From JBBQHM01 sp038323965 (GTDB taxonomy: Bacteria; Verrucomicrobiota; Verrucomicrobiia; Chthoniobacterales; UBA10450), in NCBI GenBank assembly GCA_038323965.1, contig JBBQHM010000018.1, forward strand, positions 1 through 28,613: a stretch of DNA of 28,613 nt. The letters are read 5' to 3'. Positions 1 to 8,128 of this stretch are shown here, piece by piece. Position numbers and translations under genes: made by a program. The notes beneath the pieces were generated by a model. The model saw only the letters and a program-made list of their open reading frames with translations, was not told the DNA's origin and searched no databases. Position 1 is the stretch's first letter, and each line of letters opens with the position of its first letter.

Positions 1-434
1 ATATCGGTCGCAACGCCGAAGGTCGCATCGACGCTGCCGTCAACATTCAGGCGGCAGATTCGGCTGCGAGCGATCCCGTTAAAGTTGGTAAACCTGCCCG
101 CAACCAGGATCCGTCCGTCAGCTTGAATTGCTGTCGCAAAGATTTCAGCATCAGCGCCGGAACCGAGGAAAAAATTTGAGTCGAGCGAACCGTCTCCGTT
201 AAAACGCGCAACGCGATTGATGACGACGCCGTTCGCCGCCGTGAAGCGTCCGGCAACGACCACCTTTCCGTCGCGCTGGACCGTCACGGCATTGACTGCG
301 TCATTTGTCCCCGGCAACGGAGCAAACGAGCCGTCGATTGAACCCGGCTCTGTGTTACCCGCGCGTAACGCCGGAGAGACGGTCGTTACAAAGAGGAAAC
401 CAATGATCGCGGAAAGAATTCGACGATTGCTCAC
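1..434 (-). CDS. Delta-60 repeat (beta-propeller-like) secreted protein, N-terminal part
   Basis: Partial gene that runs off the left edge; about 144 residues are visible. I read it by translating the minus strand from a GTG at 434; the frame is closed upstream by a TAG and there is no in-frame ATG. The first ~25 residues form a Sec signal peptide (basic MSNRR, then a hydrophobic stretch, ending SPALRA). After it come two visible copies of the delta-60 repeat pattern: 'AVTVQRDGKVVVAGRFT', then 'RVARFNGDGSLDSNF', and 'AIQADGRILVAGRFT' with 'RICRLNVDGSVDATFG'. Such repeats occur in large secreted or surface proteins predicted to fold as beta-propellers; no enzymatic role is established. It lies 65 bp downstream of the penicillin-binding protein gene on the same strand. 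The family call is fairly secure; the exact start is less so. Confidence 0.8.
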   Translation of the reverse strand, partial: MSNRRILSAIIGFLFVTTVSPALRAGNTEPGSIDGSFAPLPGTNDAVNAVTVQRDGKVVVAGRFTAANGVVINRVARFNGDGSLDSNFFLGSGADAEIFATAIQADGRILVAGRFTNFNGIARSRICRLNVDGSVDATFGVATD

Positions 435-499
435 GACCCAAACTGTACCATCTCGCTCGCATAATTTCCATAACTAATAGAGCGACTGGATTGCGCGCT

Positions 500-2665
500 C
501 TAATGTCCGCCAAAGAACCTGCGAAAAGAATTGATCAGCTTATTCGGTAGCGTCGACGCCCGTTGACCGAGATCCTCGAGCTTTTGCGCAAACTGAATTT
601 GATCGCCGCCATGCACCTCGCACGTGGTGGTCGGCACCTTATCCTGCGGGATCACTGACTCGTAAGCGGCGCCGACTTCCTGACAACCCAAAGTGGCCAG
701 ATGATTGGAAATCGAGCAAACCGAGACCCGTGCAAGCGGCATCGTCGGCTGCAGGTCTCGCGCCGGATAACGTGCATTCGACTTCGTCATCACCTGCGTC
801 CAAACCGGCAATGCCAGTGCCGCGCCGTAACCTTTCGGAATAATCGTCTGCGGTTGATCGAAGCCGACCCACACGCCACACGTCAGCGTGCTGGTGTAGC
901 CGAGGAACCACGCATCCTTGTAATCGTTAGTCGTCCCTGTTTTTCCCGCGGCGGGGAGTTTAAACCCGAGACTTTTCGCGGCGGCGGCAGTCCCACGGGT
1001 AAGGACTTGCTCCATGAGCTGCGAAGTCATCCACGCCGCACCGGGATCCAGCGCCGGAACGGCGATATGCGCGGCACGGTAAATCGGTTTCTGATCCTGA
1101 TCGTCGATCCTCTCGATGACATAGGATTGCTTCCGCATACCGGCGTTGGGAAACGAGGTGTAAGCGCTCGTCAGGTCCTTGAGATCTGTTTCAAAGGATC
1201 CGATGTAAATCGCAGGGCCGTGCGGAATGTTGCTGCCGAGATTAAGCGACGTCGCGAGCTTCTGGACTCCATCCAGACCCGCGAGTTGCCCAACTCGAAT
1301 GCTCATCGTGTTTCGCGAATGAATCAGGCCGTAAGAGACCGGCTGAATGCCGCCGAAAGTTCCGTCGGAGTTCCCTGGTGTCCAACCGCCAGCTCCGTCG
1401 ATCTCGCCCGGCTGGATCGGTCCGTCACTTACCGCCGCCCCGGGCAGGATCCCGTTGGAAAACGCCAGTGCGTAAACGAAGGGCTTGAAGGCCGAGCCGA
1501 TTTGCCGGTTCGCCGGCGCCAGCGCGCGATTGAATTTGCTCTGCGCGTAATCGCGTCCGCCCACGAGCGCACGGATGCCGCCGCTTTGGTTATCGATCAC
1601 AACCACCGCGCCTTCAAGATAAGGCATCGCAGAATCTTCGCCCTCGTCCGGCGGATGATAATTGGCCTTGGCCGGGTGATGAAAATTGGATTGATGTTCG
1701 ATCTTCGAAAGCTGCGCCTCCAGCGCCTGCGTCGCCGTCGTCTGCACGGATGGATCGAGCGTCGTATAGATATAGAGTCCGCCCTGATCGATCTGGTCCT
1801 GCGTGAGTAAAAGATTCAGATCCCGCTGCACCGCATCCATCGCATAATTTTCCTGCACCATCGCCATCCTCTTCGGATGGGGATTGATTTTCGCGGCCCG
1901 CGCTTCGTCGGCCTGCGCCAATGTGATTTTCTTCAGATCGACCATTCGGCCGAGGACGGCGTCGCGCTGCAAGGCAGCCGCTTCCGGATTTCGCAGCGGC
2001 GAAAATCTATTTGGGCTCCGGATCAAACCGGCCAGCACGGCCGCTTCCGAGAGATTTAATTTCGCAGCGCTTTTGCCGAAGTAGGCCTGCGACGCAGTCT
2101 CGATCCCGTAACATCCCGCGCCGAAATAAATGCGGTTGATGTAAAGTTCCAGAATCTGCTGCTTCGTGAACTCGTGCTCGATGCGCAATGCGACCATCGC
2201 TTCCAGGATTTTGCGTCGAATCGTGTGGCCACCGAGCGACAGACTGTTGCGCGCGAGTTGCTGCGTGAGGCTACTGGCGCCTTCCTTCGCTGAACCAGTG
2301 ACTAAATCGCGATAAAGCGCTCGCGCGATTCCATACCAGTCGATGCCGTTGTGCTGGTAAAAACGCGTGTCTTCTCGCGCCAGCAATGCGTCCACAAATA
2401 AGGGCGAGACTTCCGCCAGCGAGACGTTGATACGATTCGCGCCGGCCAGACGGCTGTAGATTTTGCCGTCCACGTCGAACACGGTATTTCGCTCCGGCAT
2501 TTGACCGACCTGCTTCATGTCGAAGGTCTGCGCCCACGCCGCGAAGAAGACGATCACCGCGAGAACGCCCGCCGCTACCAGGGCAACGAGCGCGGACTTC
2601 CAGCCGAGACGGAGTTTACCGCCACCTTTGCCAAAGAATTTCATCTCGATTAAGGCATTAGACAC
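500..2665 (-). CDS. Class A penicillin-binding protein (PBP1A-type)
   Basis: Bifunctional peptidoglycan synthase: it polymerises lipid II into glycan strands and cross-links stem peptides on the periplasmic face of the inner membrane. The 721-residue frame has a short basic cytoplasmic tail and one membrane anchor (about 25-45). The GT51 glycosyltransferase domain follows, with REDTRFYQHNGID (catalytic Glu about 98), SSLTQQLARN (131-140) and KILEAMVALRIE. The transpeptidase domain has all three active-site motifs: SAFK (Ser391-Lys394), SRN (450-452) and KTGT (575-578). A Cys-containing C-terminal tail follows. The GTG at 2665 opens the frame, but the ATG at 2644 (MKFFGKGG) is an equally good start; neither has a clear ribosome binding site. 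Which PBP1 paralogue it corresponds to cannot be decided here. Confidence 0.95.
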   Translation of the reverse strand: MSNALIEMKFFGKGGGKLRLGWKSALVALVAAGVLAVIVFFAAWAQTFDMKQVGQMPERNTVFDVDGKIYSRLAGANRINVSLAEVSPLFVDALLAREDTRFYQHNGIDWYGIARALYRDLVTGSAKEGASSLTQQLARNSLSLGGHTIRRKILEAMVALRIEHEFTKQQILELYINRIYFGAGCYGIETASQAYFGKSAAKLNLSEAAVLAGLIRSPNRFSPLRNPEAAALQRDAVLGRMVDLKKITLAQADEARAAKINPHPKRMAMVQENYAMDAVQRDLNLLLTQDQIDQGGLYIYTTLDPSVQTTATQALEAQLSKIEHQSNFHHPAKANYHPPDEGEDSAMPYLEGAVVVIDNQSGGIRALVGGRDYAQSKFNRALAPANRQIGSAFKPFVYALAFSNGILPGAAVSDGPIQPGEIDGAGGWTPGNSDGTFGGIQPVSYGLIHSRNTMSIRVGQLAGLDGVQKLATSLNLGSNIPHGPAIYIGSFETDLKDLTSAYTSFPNAGMRKQSYVIERIDDQDQKPIYRAAHIAVPALDPGAAWMTSQLMEQVLTRGTAAAAKSLGFKLPAAGKTGTTNDYKDAWFLGYTSTLTCGVWVGFDQPQTIIPKGYGAALALPVWTQVMTKSNARYPARDLQPTMPLARVSVCSISNHLATLGCQEVGAAYESVIPQDKVPTTTCEVHGGDQIQFAQKLEDLGQRASTLPNKLINSFRRFFGGH

Positions 2666-2714
2666 CGCGCACTGCCAAACCTTTCAACAAAAACAGCATC
2701 GCGTCACCTGCATG

Positions 2715-2749
2715 AACAAAAAGACCTTCCCTGTTGCCGGGGAAGGTCT
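2715..2749 (-). terminator. Rho-independent terminator after the glutaredoxin-like gene
   Basis: A perfect 10-bp stem (2722-2731 pairing with 2740-2749; arms AGACCTTCCC / GGGAAGGTCT) encloses an 8-nt loop. On the minus strand it is followed at once by TTTTTGTT (2722-2715). It lies 24 bp past the stop of the glutaredoxin-like gene and upstream of the penicillin-binding protein gene. It therefore separates the two transcripts, and the PBP gene needs its own promoter. Confidence 0.85.
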
Positions 2750-2772
2750 CTCTGAAGGAGTCGAACGAAAAC

Positions 2773-3117
2773 CTAGAAACGCATCTTCACGGCCGACGCG
2801 GCCGCGGCGTGTTCTTCATCGGAACAAGGTGCGTTCAGAGGCGTGCCCGCATCCGCAGCGCTCGACTGCACGAGATTATTATCGATCAAATACTGCTCGA
2901 CTTCTTCGCCGCTGATGTCGGGCAGCATCTTGCCGTTGATCTCGACACATGGTGAAAGAGGCTGGCCACTCTTAGCTTCCATTTCCCAACGAAACGCCGG
3001 GTTCTGGATGATGTCTTTGTCGGCAAATGGCAGATTGTATTTCGCAAAAACAGCGCGGACGCCTTTGCTCCAACCGCATTGCGTCTTGAGGTAAGCCGTG
3101 ATTTCAGGGGTTTGCAT
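2773..3117 (-). CDS. Glutaredoxin-like protein with CGWS active site
   Basis: Small thioredoxin-fold protein, 114 residues from the ATG at 3117 (MQTPEITAYL); in-frame ATGs at 3129 and 3138 would add 4 or 7 residues. The pattern is glutaredoxin-like: beta strand, then T-Q-C14-G-W-S17-K-G in place of the classical CPYC, a middle 'QNPAFRWEMEAKSG', the cis-proline region 'SPCVEINGKML', and a C-terminal 'ISGEEVEQYL' helix. A single N-terminal-site Cys in a CGxS context resembles monothiol (CGFS) glutaredoxins, which bind Fe-S clusters with glutathione, rather than dithiol disulfide reductases. Two further cysteines exist, one next to the cis-Pro and one in a C-terminal tail (APCSDEEH). The fold call is good; whether it acts in redox or in Fe-S trafficking is open. 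A strong terminator follows. Confidence 0.75.
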   Translation of the reverse strand: MQTPEITAYLKTQCGWSKGVRAVFAKYNLPFADKDIIQNPAFRWEMEAKSGQPLSPCVEINGKMLPDISGEEVEQYLIDNNLVQSSAADAGTPLNAPCSDEEHAAAASAVKMRF

Positions 3118-3313
3118 GGACGTAATCATATCACGCAATCCGGTATTGTTCTAGTATCCGGCCCTGCTCGAACGCGACCGCACTGTCGAATTTCGGGCTG
3201 ATCATCGCGCCGACTCTCCTTCCGCTTTCGCCGTGCCTTTCGCGTCCGGGTGGAGTTGGCTGGCAGAGACATCCATCTCGCAGGATGATGAGCGCTTCGC
3301 GGCGATAGAACAA

Positions 3314-3330
3314 TCGGGTCTGCGACCCGA
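3314..3330 (-). terminator. Weak hairpin downstream of the receiver gene
   Basis: TCGGGTC-TGC-GACCCGA is a perfect 7-bp stem with a 3-nt loop, located about 60 bp past the stop of the response-regulator gene. On the minus strand it is followed by TTGTTCTAT, only a poor U-tract. It may be a transcription terminator for the receiver gene, or simply a structured spacer. The whole 3118-3390 interval holds no convincing gene. Confidence 0.35.
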
Positions 3331-3338
3331 CCCGTGTT

Positions 3339-3357
3339 AGGTCAAAATTTTAGACCT
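3339..3357. repeat. AT-centred inverted repeat in spacer
   Basis: AGGTC-AAAATTTT-AGACCT reads almost the same on both strands (one unpaired base). It is notably AT-rich within a GC-rich region and lies between the receiver stop and the hairpin at 3314-3330. It could be an operator or part of a bidirectional terminator; nothing in the sequence decides this. Confidence 0.35.
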
Positions 3358-3390
3358 GAACAACTTGCGAGGCGCACCGCACCTCCGAGG

Positions 3391-3744
3391 TCAGGCCGCG
3401 GCGCCAGAAAGGACGCTGCGCAATTCCTGGAAATCGACGGGCTTCGTCAGGTGATGGTCGAACCCAGCGGCGCGACCGCGCGAAATATCCTCTGCGCTTC
3501 CGTACGCGCTCAGCGCCACGGCCTTGAACTTTTGAATCTGTTTCGCCGCGCTGACTAAATCATAACCGTCGCCATCGGGCAGCCCGATGTCGCTTAGCAC
3601 GACATCAAAATCTTTCGCCCGGACAAATTCCAGTCCGCTCGCGACGCTATCAGCAGCCGAGACTTCGTAACCCCAGCGGCTGAGCATCGACATCAAGACG
3701 CGGCGGGTGTCGCCATGGTCTTCTACCACCAAGATTCGCTTCAT
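3391..3744 (-). CDS. Single-domain response regulator (CheY-like receiver)
   Basis: Stand-alone phospho-receiver domain, 117 residues, with no output domain. Key residues are in place: acidic pair E8/D9 in 'ILVVEDHGDTRR', phospho-acceptor D52 in 'DVVLSDIGLPDGDGYDL', switch Ser79 in 'AVALSAYG' and Lys101 in 'HHLTKPVDF'. The start is the ATG at 3744, preceded by GGAGAG. The frame stays open upstream, but the extra 75 residues do not resemble a receiver. It probably relays phosphate from a sensor kinase to another protein; no kinase gene is in the window. Its nearest co-directional neighbour upstream is the S9 peptidase gene, 181 bp away. Confidence 0.92.
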   Translation of the reverse strand: MKRILVVEDHGDTRRVLMSMLSRWGYEVSAADSVASGLEFVRAKDFDVVLSDIGLPDGDGYDLVSAAKQIQKFKAVALSAYGSAEDISRGRAAGFDHHLTKPVDFQELRSVLSGAAA

Positions 3745-3748
3745 TATG

Positions 3749-3754
3749 CTCTCC
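3749..3754 (-). promoter_or_regulatory. Shine-Dalgarno site fixing the receiver start
   Basis: The minus strand reads GGAGAG, 4 nt before the ATG at 3744. It is one of the few clear ribosome binding sites in this window and supports the short 117-residue reading of the receiver over the longer open frame. Confidence 0.7.
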
Positions 3755-3925
3755 AAAATGCCAGGGATCTTTCGGCCATCGCTCTTACACCCGCGGCAGG
3801 ACCGCTTCCAAGATGCGGAAAACGCTAAGGATCGCGATGTCGATGGGGAGACATGGCAACGAATGCTTTTCGAAGAACGATGCCCTGCTGGTTGCCCATC
3901 GGCCGAAAATTCCGATGGCGGCAGA

Positions 3926-6208
3926 CTAATTGGGTTTCGTTTCGCCCGGCGCTTTCGGCCTGCCGGCATCGCCTTTCACCGACAGCTCGCGAGCAACGTC
4001 ATACTCGGGCTTGGCCGCACCGCTCAGCCATTTATCGAACCAACCGACGATATGCTCGAGCCGCTCCACACGATGCCAGGGCTGTCCAGAGCGTGAAAGT
4101 TCGTGAGATTCACCCGGGAATTTCACCATCACCGCCGGGATTTTCATGAATTTCAACGCACGAAACATTTCCTCGCCGCCCGCGCCGGGAGGAGTGCGGG
4201 TGTCGTTTTCCCCGAGCACGAACATCATCGGCGTCTTCACATTCTTAATGTAAGTGATGGGCGAGCGGGCCTTGAAATCGTCCGGATCGTCGAAAGGCGT
4301 CGCCTTAAACCAGCTCGGCTGAAAGAGCGTGAAGTCGGCCGTGTACCACCAATGTTCCCAGCTCGCGATATCGCGTTGCGCCACGGCAGCGGCGAAGCGC
4401 TGGGTATGCGTCACCACCCAGTTGGTGAGAAGGCCGCCGCCGCTTCCGCCGGTGACTCCCAGCTTTTTCTCATCGATGTAACCGCGCTTGATCACCTCAT
4501 CGACACCGCGCATCAGGTCCTGAAAATCGTCTCCGGGATAATGATATTGAATGATGTTCCCGAAATCCTGCCCATACGTCGTGCTTCCACGCGGATTTGG
4601 ATAAAGAACGACATAACCTTTCGCCGCCATCCACTGAAACTCATGTTCGAAAATATAACCGTAGGCCGCATGAGGGCCCCCGTGGATATTCAGGATGAGT
4701 GGGTACTTCTTGCCCGCGGTAAATCCGGCCGGCTTTTGCACCCAGGCCTGAATTTTCTTCCCGTCGAAACTCTCGTAGGTGACCTCCTCGGGCTCAGGCA
4801 GATTTAGCTGCGACCAAAGTTCACGGTTCACGTCGGTGATCCCATGCTGCTCTCCGCTTCCATCGACCACGAACAGGTCGCCAATACGAGTCGGCGTCGA
4901 GATCAGGCAGATCACTTTTGCTGAATCCGCCGTGACCCGGAAGCGCGCGACTGCCTGGTTTCCCTTCGTTATTTCAGTGAGGGCGCCGCTGGCTGCGTCA
5001 AACCTTCCGAGATTAGTCCGCCCCTCCCGCCCAAACACGTGCAGGATACTTCTGCCGTCCTCACTCCACACCGGCGGATTTGGCCCGCCCGCGCGCGGAG
5101 TACCCTGGTCGCCGAATACTCCCTGTCCGACGTCGTAATCAAATTGCGATGTCAGATTTCGCGGCTGCGCAGCCTTGGCATTATCCAGAACCCATAAGTC
5201 CGGCTGGGTATAGGAATTCACCGGCTGCGCCACCGATCCGACAAACGCAAACTGCTTTCCGTCCGGCGAAAGCGCGAGCCCGCTTACTCCCATCTCAATT
5301 GTCGTTAGCTTCTGCGCTTCACCGCCTGCTGCCGCCACCGCATAAATTTCGCTCCTGGGTAATTCGTAGTACGGCTCATCCACGTGCAGCGAGACGAAAT
5401 AAATCTGCGAGCTATCCGGAGACCAAGCCGGATCGCCCTCATCGAATCTCCCGGTCGTGAGCTGTTTCGGCTGCGCTTTTTCGTCCGCGGATCGGGGCGC
5501 GCGGATCGTCCAGAGATGGCTCGGGCGCTTAAAATCCGCGTTGCCATCATTGTCCTCACGATAAACCGCATGGGTCACCACCAACGCATCGCTTTCACGT
5601 TCGTTCTCGTCGTCGACTTTCGCTGGTGCGGCCCTTGGCTTGGCGGAGGCTCCGGGCGAACTGGCCGGACTTGGCGCCTTCTTTGCTTCTTCTTCCTTTT
5701 GCTTTTTCCTCTGCTGCTTGGCGAGGTCTTCCGCATTCGCCGAGCAGGAGAACGCAATTGTCTTTCCGTCGGGTGACCAATGCGGATCGCTCGCGCCTTT
5801 CGGTAAATCAGTGAAGGCGAAGGCATCGCCGCCGTTCATCGGCAGCATGAAAAGTTGCGCCGGTTCCGGCTTGCCTTCCTTCTCGAGCGCGCGAGTGAAG
5901 ACCAGGAATTTCCCATCGGGCGACCATCTCGGAGAACCGTCATGCGTTCCGCTCGAAAGGCGGTGCGGCTCCTCGCCTCCACCGGTCGGCACTGTCCAGA
6001 TGGCGGTGTCGTAACCGATCTTCTTCTCGTTAACGGTCACGCGCACAAACGCGACCCGCGACCCATCAGGCGATAGCTGCGGATCGCCGATCCATACGAA
6101 ATCGAAAAGATCTTTTTCGGTGATGCCGCGCTTTTCGGCCGCTGCGAGATTGGGAGCTACCAACGCTGCGGCTAAGGACAGTCCGATGATGCTGACGTAG
6201 AGACGCAT
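3926..6208 (-). CDS. Secreted S9-family prolyl oligopeptidase / acylaminoacyl-peptidase-like serine peptidase
   Basis: Exported serine peptidase of 760 residues from the ATG at 6208. That start gives a proper signal peptide (MRLYVSIIGLSLAAALVAPN-LAAA); the frame extends 35 residues further but without signal features. The N-terminal half is a WD40/TolB-like beta-propeller with repeated 'LSPDGSRVAF', 'WSPDGKFLVF', 'WSPDGKTIAF', 'WSPDSSQIYF' and 'LSPDGKQFAF' blades. The C-terminal alpha/beta-hydrolase domain has 'ILNIHGGPH', the nucleophile elbow GGSGGG (Ser about 589), Asp about 669 (GENDTRTPP) and His about 702 (GESHELS), a complete triad. The elbow has Gly where the family often has Tyr (GGSYGG). 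One propeller blade carries a charged, Ala/Pro-rich insertion (QQRKKQKEEEAKK, then a KAPSPAS-type stretch). It likely degrades peptides in the periplasm. Confidence 0.93.
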   Translation of the reverse strand: MRLYVSIIGLSLAAALVAPNLAAAEKRGITEKDLFDFVWIGDPQLSPDGSRVAFVRVTVNEKKIGYDTAIWTVPTGGGEEPHRLSSGTHDGSPRWSPDGKFLVFTRALEKEGKPEPAQLFMLPMNGGDAFAFTDLPKGASDPHWSPDGKTIAFSCSANAEDLAKQQRKKQKEEEAKKAPSPASSPGASAKPRAAPAKVDDENERESDALVVTHAVYREDNDGNADFKRPSHLWTIRAPRSADEKAQPKQLTTGRFDEGDPAWSPDSSQIYFVSLHVDEPYYELPRSEIYAVAAAGGEAQKLTTIEMGVSGLALSPDGKQFAFVGSVAQPVNSYTQPDLWVLDNAKAAQPRNLTSQFDYDVGQGVFGDQGTPRAGGPNPPVWSEDGRSILHVFGREGRTNLGRFDAASGALTEITKGNQAVARFRVTADSAKVICLISTPTRIGDLFVVDGSGEQHGITDVNRELWSQLNLPEPEEVTYESFDGKKIQAWVQKPAGFTAGKKYPLILNIHGGPHAAYGYIFEHEFQWMAAKGYVVLYPNPRGSTTYGQDFGNIIQYHYPGDDFQDLMRGVDEVIKRGYIDEKKLGVTGGSGGGLLTNWVVTHTQRFAAAVAQRDIASWEHWWYTADFTLFQPSWFKATPFDDPDDFKARSPITYIKNVKTPMMFVLGENDTRTPPGAGGEEMFRALKFMKIPAVMVKFPGESHELSRSGQPWHRVERLEHIVGWFDKWLSGAAKPEYDVARELSVKGDAGRPKAPGETKPN

Positions 6209-6313
6209 CGCACAACTTGGCAGCGCAGCTGGTTTGCGCAATCCGGCGCCGACAGTCCGCCAGACTGCTGCGACAAGAATTGATTGGAAGATCGAATATG
6301 CCTTGTCGTGCAT

Positions 6314-6344
6314 ATGCCGAAGCGGTAGTTTCGCCGCTTCGCAT
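6314..6344 (+). promoter_or_regulatory. Hairpin in the pstS leader
   Basis: Inverted repeat ATGC-C-GAAGCGG ... CCGCTTCGCAT (about 11 bp with one bulged C, 8-nt loop) ending 14 bp before the pstS ATG. It lies within the 150-bp divergent spacer between the S9 peptidase gene and pstS. It could be an mRNA leader structure affecting pstS translation or a protein-binding dyad. I found no sequence resembling the E. coli Pho box in this spacer. Confidence 0.4.
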
Positions 6345-6358
6345 CTACCCTAAAACGA

Positions 6359-7198
6359 ATGAAAACAACCTTCTCTATTTTTGCTTCCACCCTTTTGCTC
6401 GTCACCGGCGCGCGCGGAGACGTTCTTAAAATAAACGGCTCCACCACGGTCAACCTACCCGCCGCTGAAGCCGCCGAGATTCTGCGCGCCGAGAAAGGAA
6501 TGCAGATTCAGGTCGACACCCAGGGCGGCAGTTCGGGCGGTATTTCTGGGCTCGGCGATGGCTTGGTTCAGATCGGCATGTCGTCGAAACCAGTAGCGGC
6601 AGAGGATCGCGCGAAATACCCGAAGGTTCAGTTCAACGAAATCCACGTGGGCGAGGATGCGGTCGCGATGATCGTCTCCGCCGATGTCTGGCAGGGTGGC
6701 GTGAAAGCTCTTACCAGGCAGCAGATCGCCGATATTTATGAAAACAAGATCACGAACTGGAAGGATGTTGGCGGAGCCGATCAACGCATCGTTTTCTTCA
6801 ACAAGGAGCCAGGCCGCGGCACCTGGGAAGTCTTCGCCAAATGGGTCTACGGCGATCCGAAAAAGGCACCGCCAGTGAGTTTCCCGGAAGTAGGCGGCAA
6901 CGAAGAGACTCGCAACAAGGTAGGTTCTACTCGTGGCGCCATGTCGCAACTCTCCTCCTCGTGGGCCGATGCAAAAAAGGTTTACGCGCTGGGAATTAAA
7001 GGAGACGACGGCGCCATCGTCGAAGCGACCCCGCCAAATATAGCGCACCACAAATATCCCATGAGCCGACCACTCTTTCTCCTTACCAATGGCGAACCTC
7101 AGGGTGATGCGAAGACCTATGTCGACTTTCTCCTGAGCGCACGTGGACAGGAGATCGTCAAGAAGCACGGGTATCTCGCGCTGGCTGATCTTAAGTAG
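6359..7198 (+). CDS. pstS: Phosphate ABC transporter, periplasmic substrate-binding protein PstS
   Basis: Binds inorganic phosphate in the periplasm and hands it to PstCA. 279 residues; the first ~20 (MKTTFSIFASTLLLVTGARG) form a signal peptide. Family signatures are clear: 'KINGSTTV' at the mature N terminus, the phosphate-contacting 'QGGSSGGISGLGDGLVQIGMSSKPV' region, 'AVAMIVSADVW', 'LTRQQIADIYENKITNWKDVGG', 'GRGTWEVFAKWV' and 'STRGAMSQLSSS'. It is of the compact class. The ATG at 6359 has no evident Shine-Dalgarno sequence. It is the first gene of a tight pstSCAB series (3-bp gap to pstC). In many bacteria this operon is induced by phosphate starvation through PhoB; no phoB, phoR or phoU is in this window. 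Confidence 0.95.
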   Translation: MKTTFSIFASTLLLVTGARGDVLKINGSTTVNLPAAEAAEILRAEKGMQIQVDTQGGSSGGISGLGDGLVQIGMSSKPVAAEDRAKYPKVQFNEIHVGEDAVAMIVSADVWQGGVKALTRQQIADIYENKITNWKDVGGADQRIVFFNKEPGRGTWEVFAKWVYGDPKKAPPVSFPEVGGNEETRNKVGSTRGAMSQLSSSWADAKKVYALGIKGDDGAIVEATPPNIAHHKYPMSRPLFLLTNGEPQGDAKTYVDFLLSARGQEIVKKHGYLALADLK

Positions 7199-7201
7199 AG
7201 A

Positions 7202-8128
7202 GTGCCTCTCGATGAACCTCGGCGGCCGAGTATGAGTGGGAGCCGGCGGAAGTTGAGCGCAACGCGTTGCGCGAGCTTTTTCTTCGCTACCATCGCGCTT
7301 GTTTTCATCGTCGCTGTCTTCACCCTTTTTATCTGGCAGAGCATCCCAGTGTGGCGTCACTCCGGGACCGGATATTTCACTGGGACGAAGTGGTTTTATC
7401 GCACCCAGCTCTTCGGCGCGCTCCCGATGATTTATGGAAGCGCCATCGTTTCGATCATTGCTATTGGATTAGCCGCTCCTGTCGCGATAGGGGCTGCCAT
7501 TTTCACCTCAGAGTATCTTCCGCGTGGGCTCCGCACCGCGGTGAAAATTGTAATTGAACTACTCGCTGCCATTCCTTCCGTGGTCTACGGCCTGCTCGGA
7601 ATCCTATTCCTGCGCGAATGGGTTTATCGTGGTTTCGCGCGCTTCAATTTGTTGAGCGGCGATACTCTCCTTACCGCTGGAATACTACTCGCCGTTATGG
7701 TTCTGCCTACCGTCATGACCTTAAGTAATGACGCCTTGCGCGCGGTCTCCGGAGCGCAGCGCGCGGCCGCCCGTGCCCTTGGCCTTACCCGCACCGAAAC
7801 AATCTTATCGGTAAGTCTCCCGGGAGCAGCACCCGGGATCGCCGCGGCGCTGCTCCTCGGTATCGGTCGAGCGCTCGGCGAAACCATCGCCGTGTTTCTA
7901 GTAATTGGCCGCCAGGATAACCAGTGGCCGGCAGATCTGTTATCCATGCGACCATGGCTGGAAGCAGGCCAGACCCTTACCAGCAAACTCGGCGGCTCCG
8001 AAACAAACATCGCTTACGGCGACCCTCTGCATTGGGCGGCCATGGTTGGGCTGGGCCTTATCTTGCTGGCGACGGTGAGCGGCATAACTTTTGTTGGCAC
8101 GCGGCTCGCGCAACGCAACCATGCGTAG
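7202..8128 (+). CDS. pstC: Phosphate ABC transporter permease PstC
   Basis: Inner-membrane permease half of the phosphate importer, 308 residues from the GTG at 7202; the ATG at 7232 (MSGSRRKLSATR) would give 298 residues and is also plausible. About six hydrophobic membrane segments are visible, beginning 'FFFATIALVFIVAVFTLFIW'. The family stretch 'ELLAAIPSVVYGLLGILFLREWV' and the C-terminal 'LLLGIGRALGETIAVFLVIG' (the loop that contacts the ATPase) identify PstC. The periplasmic loop is short compared with enterobacterial PstC. It overlaps pstA by 8 bp, which suggests coupled translation. Confidence 0.94.
   Translation: MPLDEPRRPSMSGSRRKLSATRCASFFFATIALVFIVAVFTLFIWQSIPVWRHSGTGYFTGTKWFYRTQLFGALPMIYGSAIVSIIAIGLAAPVAIGAAIFTSEYLPRGLRTAVKIVIELLAAIPSVVYGLLGILFLREWVYRGFARFNLLSGDTLLTAGILLAVMVLPTVMTLSNDALRAVSGAQRAAARALGLTRTETILSVSLPGAAPGIAAALLLGIGRALGETIAVFLVIGRQDNQWPADLLSMRPWLEAGQTLTSKLGGSETNIAYGDPLHWAAMVGLGLILLATVSGITFVGTRLAQRNHA

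Noticed and set aside
701..1810. Long plus-strand open frame (369 codons) opposite the penicillin-binding protein
   Set aside because: It is the antisense shadow of a strongly conserved gene in GC-rich DNA; the translation is Arg-rich with no recognisable pattern.
3131..3313. 60-codon minus-strand frame ending at the glutaredoxin-like start
   Set aside because: No ribosome binding site, no family pattern and irregular composition; the overlap with the next gene could be chance.
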